Of a stretch of 7,010 bases of DNA, positions 1 through 6,566 are shown piece after piece (position 1 is the stretch's first letter; each line of letters begins with the position of its first letter). Below the pieces are notes generated by a model, which ran no database searches, had not been told where the DNA came from, and worked only from the letters and a program-made list of their open reading frames with translations. The translations under genes and the position numbers were made by a program. Where the stretch lies: positions 1-7,010 of the forward strand of contig DAOVTG010000131.1 of assembly GCA_030633185.1 (NCBI GenBank), in the 5' to 3' direction. Source of the stretch: Deltaproteobacteria bacterium (GTDB lineage Bacteria; Desulfobacterota; Anaeroferrophillalia; Anaeroferrophillales; Tharpellaceae).

Positions 1-15
1 CACTTTATCTCGGGC

Positions 16-35
16 GGGGTCAAAGCTTTGACCCC
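16..35. repeat. Perfect 20-bp palindrome upstream of hemB
   Basis: GGGGTCAAAGCTTTGACCCC equals its own reverse complement over all 20 bases. As RNA it could fold into an 8-bp stem (GGGGUCAA/UUGACCCC) with an AGCU loop. No T-run follows on either strand, so it does not look like an intrinsic terminator. It could be the end of an upstream gene's hairpin, a REP-like palindrome or an operator for a dimeric regulator, and the sequence does not decide between these. From memory, unchecked, similar GGGGTCAAA/TTTGACCCC palindromes recur between genes in several proteobacteria. It ends 118 bases before the hemB start, rather far for a classical repressor site. Confidence 0.6.
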
Positions 36-135
36 ATTCAAGAGGGCGAAGCAAAATAACAAATTATCTTCTGTAACTTAAATGTAAGTCGTATTCAGCG
101 ATAAAAAACTTCTTATTTTTTTATGACAAACTTTC

Positions 136-140
136 AGGAG
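136..140 (+). promoter_or_regulatory. hemB ribosome binding site, long spacing
   Basis: AGGAG is the only good Shine-Dalgarno match before hemB, and it leaves 13 bases before the ATG at 154, longer than the usual 5-10. No ATG, GTG or TTG in the right frame lies closer to it. The encoded N-terminus (MYFPVYRPRRLR) matches the conserved start of HemB proteins, so the ATG at 154 is kept. Confidence 0.6.
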
Positions 141-153
141 TAATTTACTAATT

Positions 154-1122
154 ATGTATTTCCCTGTCTATAGGCCTCGGCGCTTGCGGGCTGACGCCAA
201 TATTCGTCGCATGGTTCGTGAAACCTCACTTTCGGTTGATGATTTTATCGCACCGCTTTTTGTCTGTCCCGGTCGGGGGGTTAGGCATAAGATCAGTTCC
301 ATGCCGGGTAATTATCAGTTTTCTATTGATGAACTGGTTTTAGAGGCGGCCGAGCTGAAAAGTCTTGGAGTGCCGGCGGTTATTCTGTTTGGCATTCCTG
401 AAAGTAAAGATGAACTGGGTACCGGTGCTTATGATGATAACGGTATTATCCAGCAGGCGATTAGGGCCTTGAAAGTTGAAGTCAATGATCTTCTCGTGAT
501 TACCGATGTTTGTCTTTGTGAGTATACCTCGCACGGCCATTGCGGGGTCGTTGAGGATGGCCGAATTGATAATGATAAAACCCTGGAATTGCTGGCAAAA
601 GAAGCAGTTTCTCACGCCCGGGCCGGAGCCGACATGGTGGCCCCCTCCGATATGATGGACGGCCGCGTCGGTTTTATTCGCGAGGCCTTAGATGAGGTTG
701 GTTTTGACCGGATAACCCTGATGTCTTATGCGGTTAAATATGCTTCGGCGTTCTATGGTCCTTTTCGTGAAGCAGCGGAATCTCCTCCCCAGTTTGGAGA
801 TCGGAAAAGTTATCAGATGGATCCTGCCAATGCTCGAGAAGCCTTGCGTGAAGCGGCTCTTGATATTGAAGAAGGGGCCGATATTATCATGGTCAAACCG
901 GCGCTTCCATATCTTGATATCTTGCGTTCATTGAGAGATGAGTTTGATCATCCTTTGGCCGCCTATAATGTCAGCGGTGAGTTTGCCATGATCAAGGCGG
1001 CGGCGCAAAAGGGCTGGATTGATGGTGAACAGGCGATGCTTGAGTCCCTGATTTCGATAAAACGGGCCGGAGCCGACATGATTCTGACCTATTTTGCCAA
1101 AGAGGCGGCCCGTATTTTATGA
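154..1122 (+). CDS. hemB: Porphobilinogen synthase (delta-aminolevulinic acid dehydratase), zinc type
   Basis: This cytosolic enzyme condenses two 5-aminolevulinate molecules into porphobilinogen, the first common pyrrole of heme, siroheme and corrinoid synthesis. The 322-residue product has the usual length and is a single TIM barrel. The zinc-binding cysteines are visible as C120, C122 and C130 in DVCLCEYTSHGHCG, so it is the Zn-dependent class rather than the aspartate-rich Mg-only class. The two active-site lysines are K195 (SYAVKYASAFYGPFR) and K248 (MVKPALPYLD). The GDRKSYQMDPANAREALREA segment (about 216-235) is the family's substrate-binding lid and Mg-effector region. The C-terminal motif RAGADMILTYFAKEAA is intact. 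No other heme gene is in view. The 118 bases between the upstream palindrome and the start contain an AT-only potential hairpin (101-124) but no promoter I would defend. A repeat element follows 3 bases after the stop. Confidence 0.97.
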   Translation: MYFPVYRPRRLRADANIRRMVRETSLSVDDFIAPLFVCPGRGVRHKISSMPGNYQFSIDELVLEAAELKSLGVPAVILFGIPESKDELGTGAYDDNGIIQQAIRALKVEVNDLLVITDVCLCEYTSHGHCGVVEDGRIDNDKTLELLAKEAVSHARAGADMVAPSDMMDGRVGFIREALDEVGFDRITLMSYAVKYASAFYGPFREAAESPPQFGDRKSYQMDPANAREALREAALDIEEGADIIMVKPALPYLDILRSLRDEFDHPLAAYNVSGEFAMIKAAAQKGWIDGEQAMLESLISIKRAGADMILTYFAKEAARIL

Positions 1123-1125
1123 GTT

Positions 1126-1253
1126 GATGGCGTCGTAAAAAGTTCCGATATCCTGCGAGGATGTAGTTTTCCAGACACTCGACATACTGTATGTATGGTC
1201 TCGCGCCTGGAAAACTACATCCTCTTGTCTATCGAAATTTTTACTTAGCCATC
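1126..1253. repeat. 128-bp imperfect inverted-repeat element, MITE- or REP-like
   Basis: The central arms are perfect over 18 bases: GAGGATGTAGTTTTCCAG at 1157-1174 and its reverse complement at 1207-1224, with a 32-base loop. The symmetry continues outward imperfectly. The left arm begins GATGGC at 1126 and the right ends GCCATC at 1253. GTAAAAA (left) is matched by TTTTTAC (right), and TTCCGATA by TATCGAAA with one mismatch, so about 20 of 29-31 outer positions pair. The loop holds a smaller near-palindrome, ACATAC-T-GTATGT (1182-1194). Termini that pair, small size and no coding capacity fit a non-autonomous element or an intergenic repeat of the REP/MITE kind. It occupies nearly all of the hemB-hisC spacer. 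The GATGGCGTCGTAAAAA end resembles intergenic repeats I recall from deltaproteobacterial genomes, but this is unverified. The RNA hairpin could also act on hemB mRNA 3' ends. Confidence 0.75.
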
Positions 1254-1267
1254 TTGTGACTTTTTGT

Positions 1268-1272
1268 GAAGG
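1268..1272 (+). promoter_or_regulatory. hisC ribosome binding site, decides the start
   Basis: GAAGG sits 4 bases before the ATG at 1277, short but workable. The frame is also open from a GTG at 1256, but that GTG lies 2 bases past the repeat element with no purine-rich site before it. The extra residues it would add (MTFCEGF) do not resemble a HisC N-terminus. The ATG is therefore preferred. Confidence 0.6.
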
Positions 1273-1276
1273 TTTT

Positions 1277-2347
1277 ATGAGTTCAAACGATATAGGGGTT
1301 GATTATGCCCGGCGTGAGATTCGGCAGATGGCGGGTTATGTGCCCGGTTATCAGCCGCCGCCCGGCAGTAAAATAATAAAATTAAATACCAACGAAAGTC
1401 CATTCCCGCCGTCTCCGGCGGTGTCGCAAGCCCTTTCGAAGGTTTTAGCTGAAAGCAATTTATTGCGTCGTTATCCCGAGCCCCAAAGTCTGGAGTTGCG
1501 CCGGGTTGCCTCAGAAGTTGCCGGTTGTCGTGCGGATCAGGTGATTGCCGGGAATGGTTCCGATGAACTTTTGCGCATTCTTCTCGATACCTTTGTCGAA
1601 GAGGGCGAGAGGGTTGCTTATTTTACACCTTCCTATTCACTCTATCCGGTGTTGACCCGTATCCGTGGGGGTTTGATAAGGGTCTTACCCCTTTTTCAGG
1701 ATGGATCTCTCTATCAACCCTGCTTAGACGATATTAAGCTCTTTTTTCTGACCAGTCCCAATGCGCCTTTGGGTTTCTCTTTCAGTAACGACTACATCCG
1801 GCAGATGGTCAAAGATTTTCACGGTATTCTGGTTGTCGATGAGGCATATGCTGATTTTGCCCAAGATAACGCTCTCTCTTTACTTGATGAATTTAATAAC
1901 CTGGTGATTTTACGAACCCTCTCAAAATCCTATGGGCTGGCTTCTCTCAGGGTCGGATTGGGTTTTGCCGGTGTTGACTTGATCGAACAGCTCGACAAGG
2001 TGCGTGACAGTTATAACCTCGACCGTCTGGCTCAGGTCGGTGCCCGGGCCGCTCTCAAAGATCAAGCGTATTTGCAAAAAACCGTGGCGCTGGTAATCCA
2101 GGAGCGTCAACGCTTAACGGCCGTGTTGTCGGATCTGGGATTTACGGTGGAGCCTTCTCAGACCAACTTTATCTTTGTGACTCCACCGGACGGTTATAAA
2201 GCTGTTACACTCCACTCCGACTTGGAGAAGGCCGGTATTCTGGTTCGTTATTTCAGTGATCCGCAACTCTCCCATGGTTTGCGGATTACGATCGGTACCG
2301 AGGCAGAGATGGATCAGTTAATTACGACAATAAACGATTTAATGTAG
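1277..2347 (+). CDS. hisC: Histidinol-phosphate aminotransferase (HisC family)
   Basis: This is a PLP-dependent fold-type I aminotransferase that interconverts imidazole-acetol phosphate and histidinol phosphate in histidine synthesis. Members often also act on aromatic amino acids. From the ATG at 1277 it has 356 residues, normal for the family. Visible landmarks are the N-terminal KLNTNESPFPPSP (about 35-47), RRYPEP (64-69), GNGSDELLR for phosphate binding (about 92-100), N162 in SPNAPLG, D188 and Y191 in VVDEAYADF, the Schiff-base lysine K217 in TLSKSYGLASLRVG, and R336 in GLRITIG for the substrate carboxylate or phosphate. The PLP-binding asparagine is kept, but the common SPNNPTG box reads SPNAPLG. 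No other his gene is in view, so the true substrate could be aromatic rather than histidinol phosphate. The next gene begins 17 bases after the stop, suggesting co-transcription. Confidence 0.9.
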   Translation: MSSNDIGVDYARREIRQMAGYVPGYQPPPGSKIIKLNTNESPFPPSPAVSQALSKVLAESNLLRRYPEPQSLELRRVASEVAGCRADQVIAGNGSDELLRILLDTFVEEGERVAYFTPSYSLYPVLTRIRGGLIRVLPLFQDGSLYQPCLDDIKLFFLTSPNAPLGFSFSNDYIRQMVKDFHGILVVDEAYADFAQDNALSLLDEFNNLVILRTLSKSYGLASLRVGLGFAGVDLIEQLDKVRDSYNLDRLAQVGARAALKDQAYLQKTVALVIQERQRLTAVLSDLGFTVEPSQTNFIFVTPPDGYKAVTLHSDLEKAGILVRYFSDPQLSHGLRITIGTEAEMDQLITTINDLM

Positions 2348-2364
2348 AATGGAGATAATAGACA

Positions 2365-3546
2365 ATGGCAATTGCTGAAAAAATTACTCAATTCATGGAG
2401 CGCTCTTCCTGGATTCGTAAAATGTTTGAAGAGGGGGCTCTATTAAAGGCTCAATACGGGGTTGATCAGGTTTGTGACTTTACCCTCGGCAACCCCGATG
2501 TTGCAGCTCCTGATGCGGTTGAAGAAGAGCTTGTAAAGATTGTCCGTGAACCGGCCCATCTCAAGTATGGTTATATGCCCAATGCCGGGTATCCCGAAAC
2601 CAAAGCTGCGGTTGCCGACTTTCTTGCAGGTGAACAGCAGGTGGTGGTTAATCCTCAGGGCATTGTTATGACCTGCGGTGCCGGCGGGGCTCTCAATGTT
2701 ATCTTTAAAGCGATTCTCAACCCGGGTGATGAGGTTATTACACCGAGCCCTTTTTTCGTCGAATACAATTTTTATGTTGATAATCACAGTGGCGTCCTGC
2801 GCAGCATCGCCCCGGCCGCCGGGTTTGCGCTTGATCTTGATGGTATTGAGGCGGCAATCAATGAGAAGACTGCGGCCGTTATTATCAACTCACCCAATAA
2901 TCCCAGCGGCGTTATCTTTTCGGCTGAACAGATTGCTGATTTGAGCCGTCTGCTTACTTTGAAATCATCAGAGTTGGGTCGAACGATCTACCTGATCTCG
3001 GATGAACCCTACCGCAAACTGGTTTATGACGGGCTTACCGTACCACCGATTTTCCCAGCCTATCGTAACAGTATAATTGCCAATTCCTACTCCAAAGAAC
3101 TTTCCTTGGCGGGTGAGCGTATCGGTTTTCTGGCCCTTCATCCTGACGCTGATGATTTTGACCAATTGATCAATGGTTTTGTTTTCACCAACCGGATCTT
3201 AGGCTTTGTCAATGCGCCGGGGCTTATGCAACGTCTGATTGCCCGTCTGCAAGGGGTAACCGTTGATGTCAATATCTATCAGCGTAAGCGCGACCGCCTT
3301 TATCAGGGGTTGGTTGAAGCCGGTTTTGAAGTGGCTAAACCGCAAGGGGCTTTTTATCTTTTTCCCCGTAGTCCGCTGACCGATGATGTCGAGTTTGTTC
3401 GGGAACTGCAGCAGTATCGGATTTTGGCAGTACCCGGCAGCGGTTTCAGCGGGCCCGGTTTTTTCCGGCTTGCCTACTGTGTCGATGACGCCACAATCGA
3501 GCGTTCCCTACCGCTTTTTAAAGAAGTCGGCAAAAAGTTTTGTTGA
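2365..3546 (+). CDS. Pyridoxal-phosphate aminotransferase, class I/II (aspartate aminotransferase-like)
   Basis: This cytosolic fold-type I aminotransferase has 393 residues, a normal length. Motifs in order are FTLGNPD (39-45, substrate-side loop), KYGYMPNAGYPETKAAVADF (67-86), CGAGGALN (104-111, PLP phosphate loop), N178 in INSPNNPSG, D213 and Y216 in ISDEPYRKLVYDG, the Schiff-base lysine K244 in SYSKELSLAGERIGF, R252 in the same block, and R368 in GFFRLAY for the substrate alpha-carboxylate. All key residues are present. The N-terminal SSWIRKMFEEG is a mark I associate with a deltaproteobacterial subgroup, from memory. The amino-acid specificity cannot be read from sequence; aspartate, alanine or an aromatic substrate are all possible, so no symbol is given. 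GGAG at 2351-2354 lies 10 bases before the ATG. It sits between hisC and fabH with gaps of 17 and 18 bases. Confidence 0.93.
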   Translation: MAIAEKITQFMERSSWIRKMFEEGALLKAQYGVDQVCDFTLGNPDVAAPDAVEEELVKIVREPAHLKYGYMPNAGYPETKAAVADFLAGEQQVVVNPQGIVMTCGAGGALNVIFKAILNPGDEVITPSPFFVEYNFYVDNHSGVLRSIAPAAGFALDLDGIEAAINEKTAAVIINSPNNPSGVIFSAEQIADLSRLLTLKSSELGRTIYLISDEPYRKLVYDGLTVPPIFPAYRNSIIANSYSKELSLAGERIGFLALHPDADDFDQLINGFVFTNRILGFVNAPGLMQRLIARLQGVTVDVNIYQRKRDRLYQGLVEAGFEVAKPQGAFYLFPRSPLTDDVEFVRELQQYRILAVPGSGFSGPGFFRLAYCVDDATIERSLPLFKEVGKKFC

Positions 3547-3564
3547 AAAAAAAGGACTTTTAAA

Positions 3565-4545
3565 ATGAAAGATGTTGTGATTTTAGGAACCGGTTCCGCG
3601 GCTCCCGATAATGTAGTTACCAATTTCGATCTCGAAAAAATCATGGATACCAGTGATGAGTGGATTGTCAAGCGTACCGGTATAAAATCGCGGCATATGG
3701 TTCGGCCGGGTGAGAAATTTTCCGATTTTGCGGTGCCGGCTTCGCAGCAGGCACTGGCCGTAGCCGGGATTGAGGCTGCAGATTTAGATCTTATTATTTG
3801 CGGTACGGTGACACCCGATTATCTGATGCCGGCCGGGGCTTGTACAGTGCAGGCTCTTTTGGGAGCCGGAAAATCTACTGGGATGGACGTCTGTGCCGCC
3901 TGTTCCGGTTTTATCTATGGTCTTTCGATTGCCGAAAAATATCTCAAATGTGATCCCGATATGCATATTCTGGTGGTTGGTGGCGATATTGTCAGCCATC
4001 ATCTTGATTGGGAGGATCGCACTACTGCCGTCCTTTTCGGTGATGCCGTCGGGGCTGCGGTGGTCGGTGTTCGGGAAAATCATGGGGCTCGATTGAAAGC
4101 GGTTGAGACCGGATCCGACGGTAATCTCGGACGATTGCTCTATATCAATGGTTCAGGTTCGGCCGTCCCTATAACCAATGATTTTGATGTCGACGATAAC
4201 TATATCAAAATGCAGGGCCGCGAAATTTTTAAACACGCGATTAGGAATATGGTTGAGGTTTCAACCCGGGCTCTTGAGAAAGCCGGATACACGGTTGATC
4301 AGGTGACCAAAGTCATTCCGCATCAGGCCAATATGCGGATCATCGAGATGCTGGCCAAGCAGCTTAAAAAACCGATGGATAAAGTTTTTGTCAACATCGA
4401 TCGTTACGGTAACTCTTCAGCCGGAACTATTCCGGTGGCTCTTAATGAGGCGGTTCGCAGTGACTTTCTGGAACCCGGAGATGTGGTTTTACTGACGGTT
4501 TTCGGCGGCGGTTTGACCTGGGCTGCGGCGGTTATCGAGTGGTAG
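3565..4545 (+). CDS. fabH: Beta-ketoacyl-ACP synthase III
   Basis: FabH starts type II fatty acid synthesis by condensing an acyl-CoA primer (acetyl-CoA or a short branched acyl-CoA) with malonyl-ACP. The 326-residue protein has the thiolase fold and the full catalytic triad: C113 in DVCAACSGFIYG, H253 in IPHQANMRII and N283 in YGNSSAGTIPVAL. DEWIVKRTGIKSRH (31-44) carries the W and R expected at the CoA-binding entrance. The glycine-rich FGGGLTWAA closes the C-terminus. Nothing here separates acetyl from branched primer preference. AAGGA at 3552-3556 lies 8 bases before the ATG. Other fab genes and plsX are absent from the window, so fabH is here apart from a fatty-acid cluster, as the last gene of a run with two aminotransferases. 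A terminator-like hairpin begins 33 bases after the stop. A different KAS III acting on a special substrate is possible but less likely. Confidence 0.95.
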   Translation: MKDVVILGTGSAAPDNVVTNFDLEKIMDTSDEWIVKRTGIKSRHMVRPGEKFSDFAVPASQQALAVAGIEAADLDLIICGTVTPDYLMPAGACTVQALLGAGKSTGMDVCAACSGFIYGLSIAEKYLKCDPDMHILVVGGDIVSHHLDWEDRTTAVLFGDAVGAAVVGVRENHGARLKAVETGSDGNLGRLLYINGSGSAVPITNDFDVDDNYIKMQGREIFKHAIRNMVEVSTRALEKAGYTVDQVTKVIPHQANMRIIEMLAKQLKKPMDKVFVNIDRYGNSSAGTIPVALNEAVRSDFLEPGDVVLLTVFGGGLTWAAAVIEW

Positions 4546-4577
4546 GTTGGATTCAGGGAGAAAGTGATAAAAATTTA

Positions 4578-4627
4578 AACGCGCAATCGGCAAAAATAGT
4601 TTTTTCCGGTTGCGCGTTCTTGTTTTT
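4578..4627 (+). terminator. Intrinsic terminator after fabH, or attenuator in the uup leader
   Basis: AACGCGCAATCGG (4578-4590) pairs with CCGGTTGCGCGTT (4606-4618) over 13 positions with a single U-G wobble. Beyond one C-T mismatch the stem can continue inward as AAAAA/TTTTT around a TAG loop. The T-rich tail TTCTTGTTTTT (4617-4627) follows at once. This is a textbook rho-independent shape. Its tail ends 10 bases before the uup ATG and abuts the uup ribosome binding site AGGA (4628-4631). An A-rich flank (4569-4579) could support weaker activity on the minus strand. Confidence 0.85.
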
Positions 4628-4637
4628 AGGATAAAAA

Positions 4638-6566
4638 ATGGCATTAGTCAGTTTGCAAGATATTTCTTTGAGTTTTGGTGGCGCTCCTCTGCTCGACAAA
4701 CTCAATCTTGAGGTTGAATCCGGTGAACGAGTTTGTCTGGTCGGGCGCAATGGAACCGGCAAATCTACCCTGATGAAACTTCTGGTTGGAGAATTGCAAC
4801 CCGATAGTGGACGGATTCTTTTCTCCCGCAATTTGCGGGTGGCCCGTCTCAGTCAGGAAGTGCCAGCTTCTTTGGAGGGTACGGTTTATGATGTTGTGGT
4901 TGGCGGTTTGGGAGATCTTTTACAACTTCTGGCCCGGTATCATGCTGTAAGTCTACAGGTGGCAGAAGGGTCTGATCCTGAGACTTTGGCGAAGTTGGCT
5001 GCAGTTGAAGAAGAGATCGAAATCGCCGGGGCCTGGCAGGTGCAACGTCAGGTCGATCTGGTTATGACCCAATTGAAACTTGATAGTGAACAATCTTTTT
5101 CGATCCTTTCCGGAGGTCTCAAACGACGGGTTTTGCTGGCTCGGGCTCTGGTTATCGAACCCCATTTGTTGCTCCTTGACGAACCCACCAACCATCTCGA
5201 TATTGAGTCCATACTTTGGCTTGAAGAGTTTCTCTTAAACAGTTCTCAAGCCCTCTTTTTTGTCACCCATGACCGAGAACTTTTAAAAAAATTGGCAACC
5301 CGAATTATTGATCTTGAAGGCGGCAAAGGTACGAGTTGGCCGGGCAACTATAGCAATTATCTTCGTCGTAAAGAGGAGATGTTGCACGCCGAAACCGTTC
5401 AGCAAAGACGTTTTGATCAAAAAATGGCCAAAGAGGAAGAGTGGATTCGCAAAGGCATAAAGGCCCGACGGACTCGTAATGAAGGTCGGGTTCGGGCTTT
5501 GTTTGAAATGCGTAAACAGCGCTTAGACCGTCGTCAGAAAGTGGGTCAGGTACGAATGGAGATCAGTCAGGCCGGCCTCTCCGGAAAATTGGTCGCAGTT
5601 TGTAAAGAAGTTTCATTTGCCTATGGTGAAAACCGGGTTATTAATAACCTGACAACGACTATCTTAAAAGGTGATAAAATCGGGATTATCGGTCCTAACG
5701 GGGTTGGAAAATCGACCCTGCTTAAACTTCTTCTTGGTGACCTGCAACCGACAGAGGGTACGGTCAGGTTCGGCAGCAATCTTGAGGCTCTCTATTTTGA
5801 TCAGCAGCGTGAGCAGCTTGACGAAGAGAAGACGGTCTTTGAAAATTTGGGAGATGGTAATGATACAATCGAGATCAATGGCCGGCGTCGGCATCTGATC
5901 GGCTATCTCAAAGATTTTCTCTTTACTCCGGATCGGGCTCGCTCACCGGTCAGAATCCTCTCTGGAGGTGAACGTAATCGTCTGCTTCTAGCCCGTCTTT
6001 TTGCCAGGCCAAGCAATATTATGATTCTTGATGAACCGACCAATGATCTTGATATCGAGACGCTCGAATTGCTTGAAGATCTGTTGGCTGACTACAAGGG
6101 CACGTTGCTGCTGGTCAGTCATGATCGTGAATTTATCAATAACGTGGTTACCAGCACCCTGGTTTTTTCAGAAAAAGGGGTCGTTCAGGAGTACGCCGGT
6201 GGTTATGATGACTGGCTCATGCAGCGGTCGGGTACTGAGCTTTCGCTAGCCCCGGAGCAGAAAAGTAAATCTAAGGGGAAGAAAAAAGAGAAACCGAGTT
6301 CGCAAAAACCGCGTAAACTGACCTTCAAGGAGAGGATCGAGCTCAATGAGTTGCCGGTCGCCCTGGAACTTCTTGAAAAAGAGCAGAAACAACTATATGA
6401 TGATATGGCCGATCCGGTCTTTTATCAGGGCGATAGCAACGCCGTGCCACAGGCGAAAAAGAGACTTTCAGAGGTCGACAGCGAGCTAAAAGAACTCTAT
6501 GCTCGTTGGGAAATATTGGAAATGATTAGGGAAGAGGAAATTATAAAAAATGGAAAAAATCTTTAA
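4638..6566 (+). CDS. uup: ABC-F ATPase, Uup type
   Basis: This soluble protein carries two ATP-binding cassettes and no membrane segments, so it is not a transporter although such proteins are often labelled that way. Cassette 1 has Walker A GRNGTGKST (36-44), signature LSGGLKRR (157-164), Walker B LLLLDEPT (177-184, catalytic E182) and the switch H211. Cassette 2 has GPNGVGKST (352-360), LSGGERNR (441-448), IMILDEPT (461-468, E466) and H495. Between them is the charged ABC-F linker (about 240-315), with EEWIRKGIKARRTRNEGRVRA split across 267-287, which strongly recalls Uup. A lysine-rich stretch (541-560) leads to the C-terminal Uup coiled-coil domain (about 561-630, starting KLTFKERIELNELP). 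The length of 642 fits Uup. The family acts at the ribosome E site, and Uup is also linked to branched DNA and precise transposon excision. The next gene overlaps its 3' end. Confidence 0.93.
   Translation: MALVSLQDISLSFGGAPLLDKLNLEVESGERVCLVGRNGTGKSTLMKLLVGELQPDSGRILFSRNLRVARLSQEVPASLEGTVYDVVVGGLGDLLQLLARYHAVSLQVAEGSDPETLAKLAAVEEEIEIAGAWQVQRQVDLVMTQLKLDSEQSFSILSGGLKRRVLLARALVIEPHLLLLDEPTNHLDIESILWLEEFLLNSSQALFFVTHDRELLKKLATRIIDLEGGKGTSWPGNYSNYLRRKEEMLHAETVQQRRFDQKMAKEEEWIRKGIKARRTRNEGRVRALFEMRKQRLDRRQKVGQVRMEISQAGLSGKLVAVCKEVSFAYGENRVINNLTTTILKGDKIGIIGPNGVGKSTLLKLLLGDLQPTEGTVRFGSNLEALYFDQQREQLDEEKTVFENLGDGNDTIEINGRRRHLIGYLKDFLFTPDRARSPVRILSGGERNRLLLARLFARPSNIMILDEPTNDLDIETLELLEDLLADYKGTLLLVSHDREFINNVVTSTLVFSEKGVVQEYAGGYDDWLMQRSGTELSLAPEQKSKSKGKKKEKPSSQKPRKLTFKERIELNELPVALELLEKEQKQLYDDMADPVFYQGDSNAVPQAKKRLSEVDSELKELYARWEILEMIREEEIIKNGKNL
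6534..6538 (+). promoter_or_regulatory. Ribosome binding site inside the uup 3' end
   Basis: GAGGA lies 11 bases before the ATG at 6550, within the last codons of uup. The downstream gene is thus translated from a site inside its neighbour, a layout that commonly gives translational coupling. It supports the ATG at 6550 as the start. Confidence 0.5.

Noticed and set aside
76..89. ACTTA-AATG-TAAGT inverted repeat as a possible operator before hemB
   Set aside because: The arms are only 5 bases in AT-rich DNA, which is expected by chance, and no known regulator site is recognised.
101..124. AT-only hairpin (ATAAAAAA/TTTTTTAT) before hemB as a terminator
   Set aside because: It has no G-C pairs and would be unstable. 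It is more likely AT-rich promoter-region DNA, though I could not assign -35 and -10 boxes with confidence.
619..1080. 18-base exact direct repeat CGGGCCGGAGCCGACATG at 619-636 and 1063-1080 inside hemB
   Set aside because: Both copies encode RAGADM, which is conserved at both places in HemB proteins. Shared codon choice explains the identity, so there is no sign of a duplication event.
1126..1253. The inverted repeat as a classical terminator of hemB
   Set aside because: The 32-base loop and the lack of a T-run right after the inner stem do not fit. The only T5 run lies about 14 bases beyond the 18-base stem.
1256..1276. Upstream GTG start extending hisC by 7 residues
   Set aside because: It has no ribosome binding site, lies at the edge of the repeat element, and the added residues do not match HisC N-termini. 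The ATG at 1277 has GAAGG before it.
2443..2787. 114-codon open frame on the minus strand inside the aminotransferase gene
   Set aside because: It lies fully antisense to a well-supported gene, has no recognisable domain, and is explained by codon bias of the sense strand.
4553..4831. 92-codon open frame on the minus strand across the fabH-uup spacer
   Set aside because: It runs through the terminator hairpin and into uup antisense, and the product has no recognisable features.
4638..6566. uup read as EttA or as an antibiotic-resistance ABC-F
   Set aside because: The length, the KARRTRNEGRVRA linker motif and the C-terminal coiled-coil domain fit Uup. Nothing seen specifically supports a resistance subfamily.
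1126..6566. A functional link between the MITE-like repeat and uup, since Uup affects transposon excision
   Set aside because: uup is a widespread housekeeping gene and the two lie over 3 kb apart. Proximity alone does not support a system.
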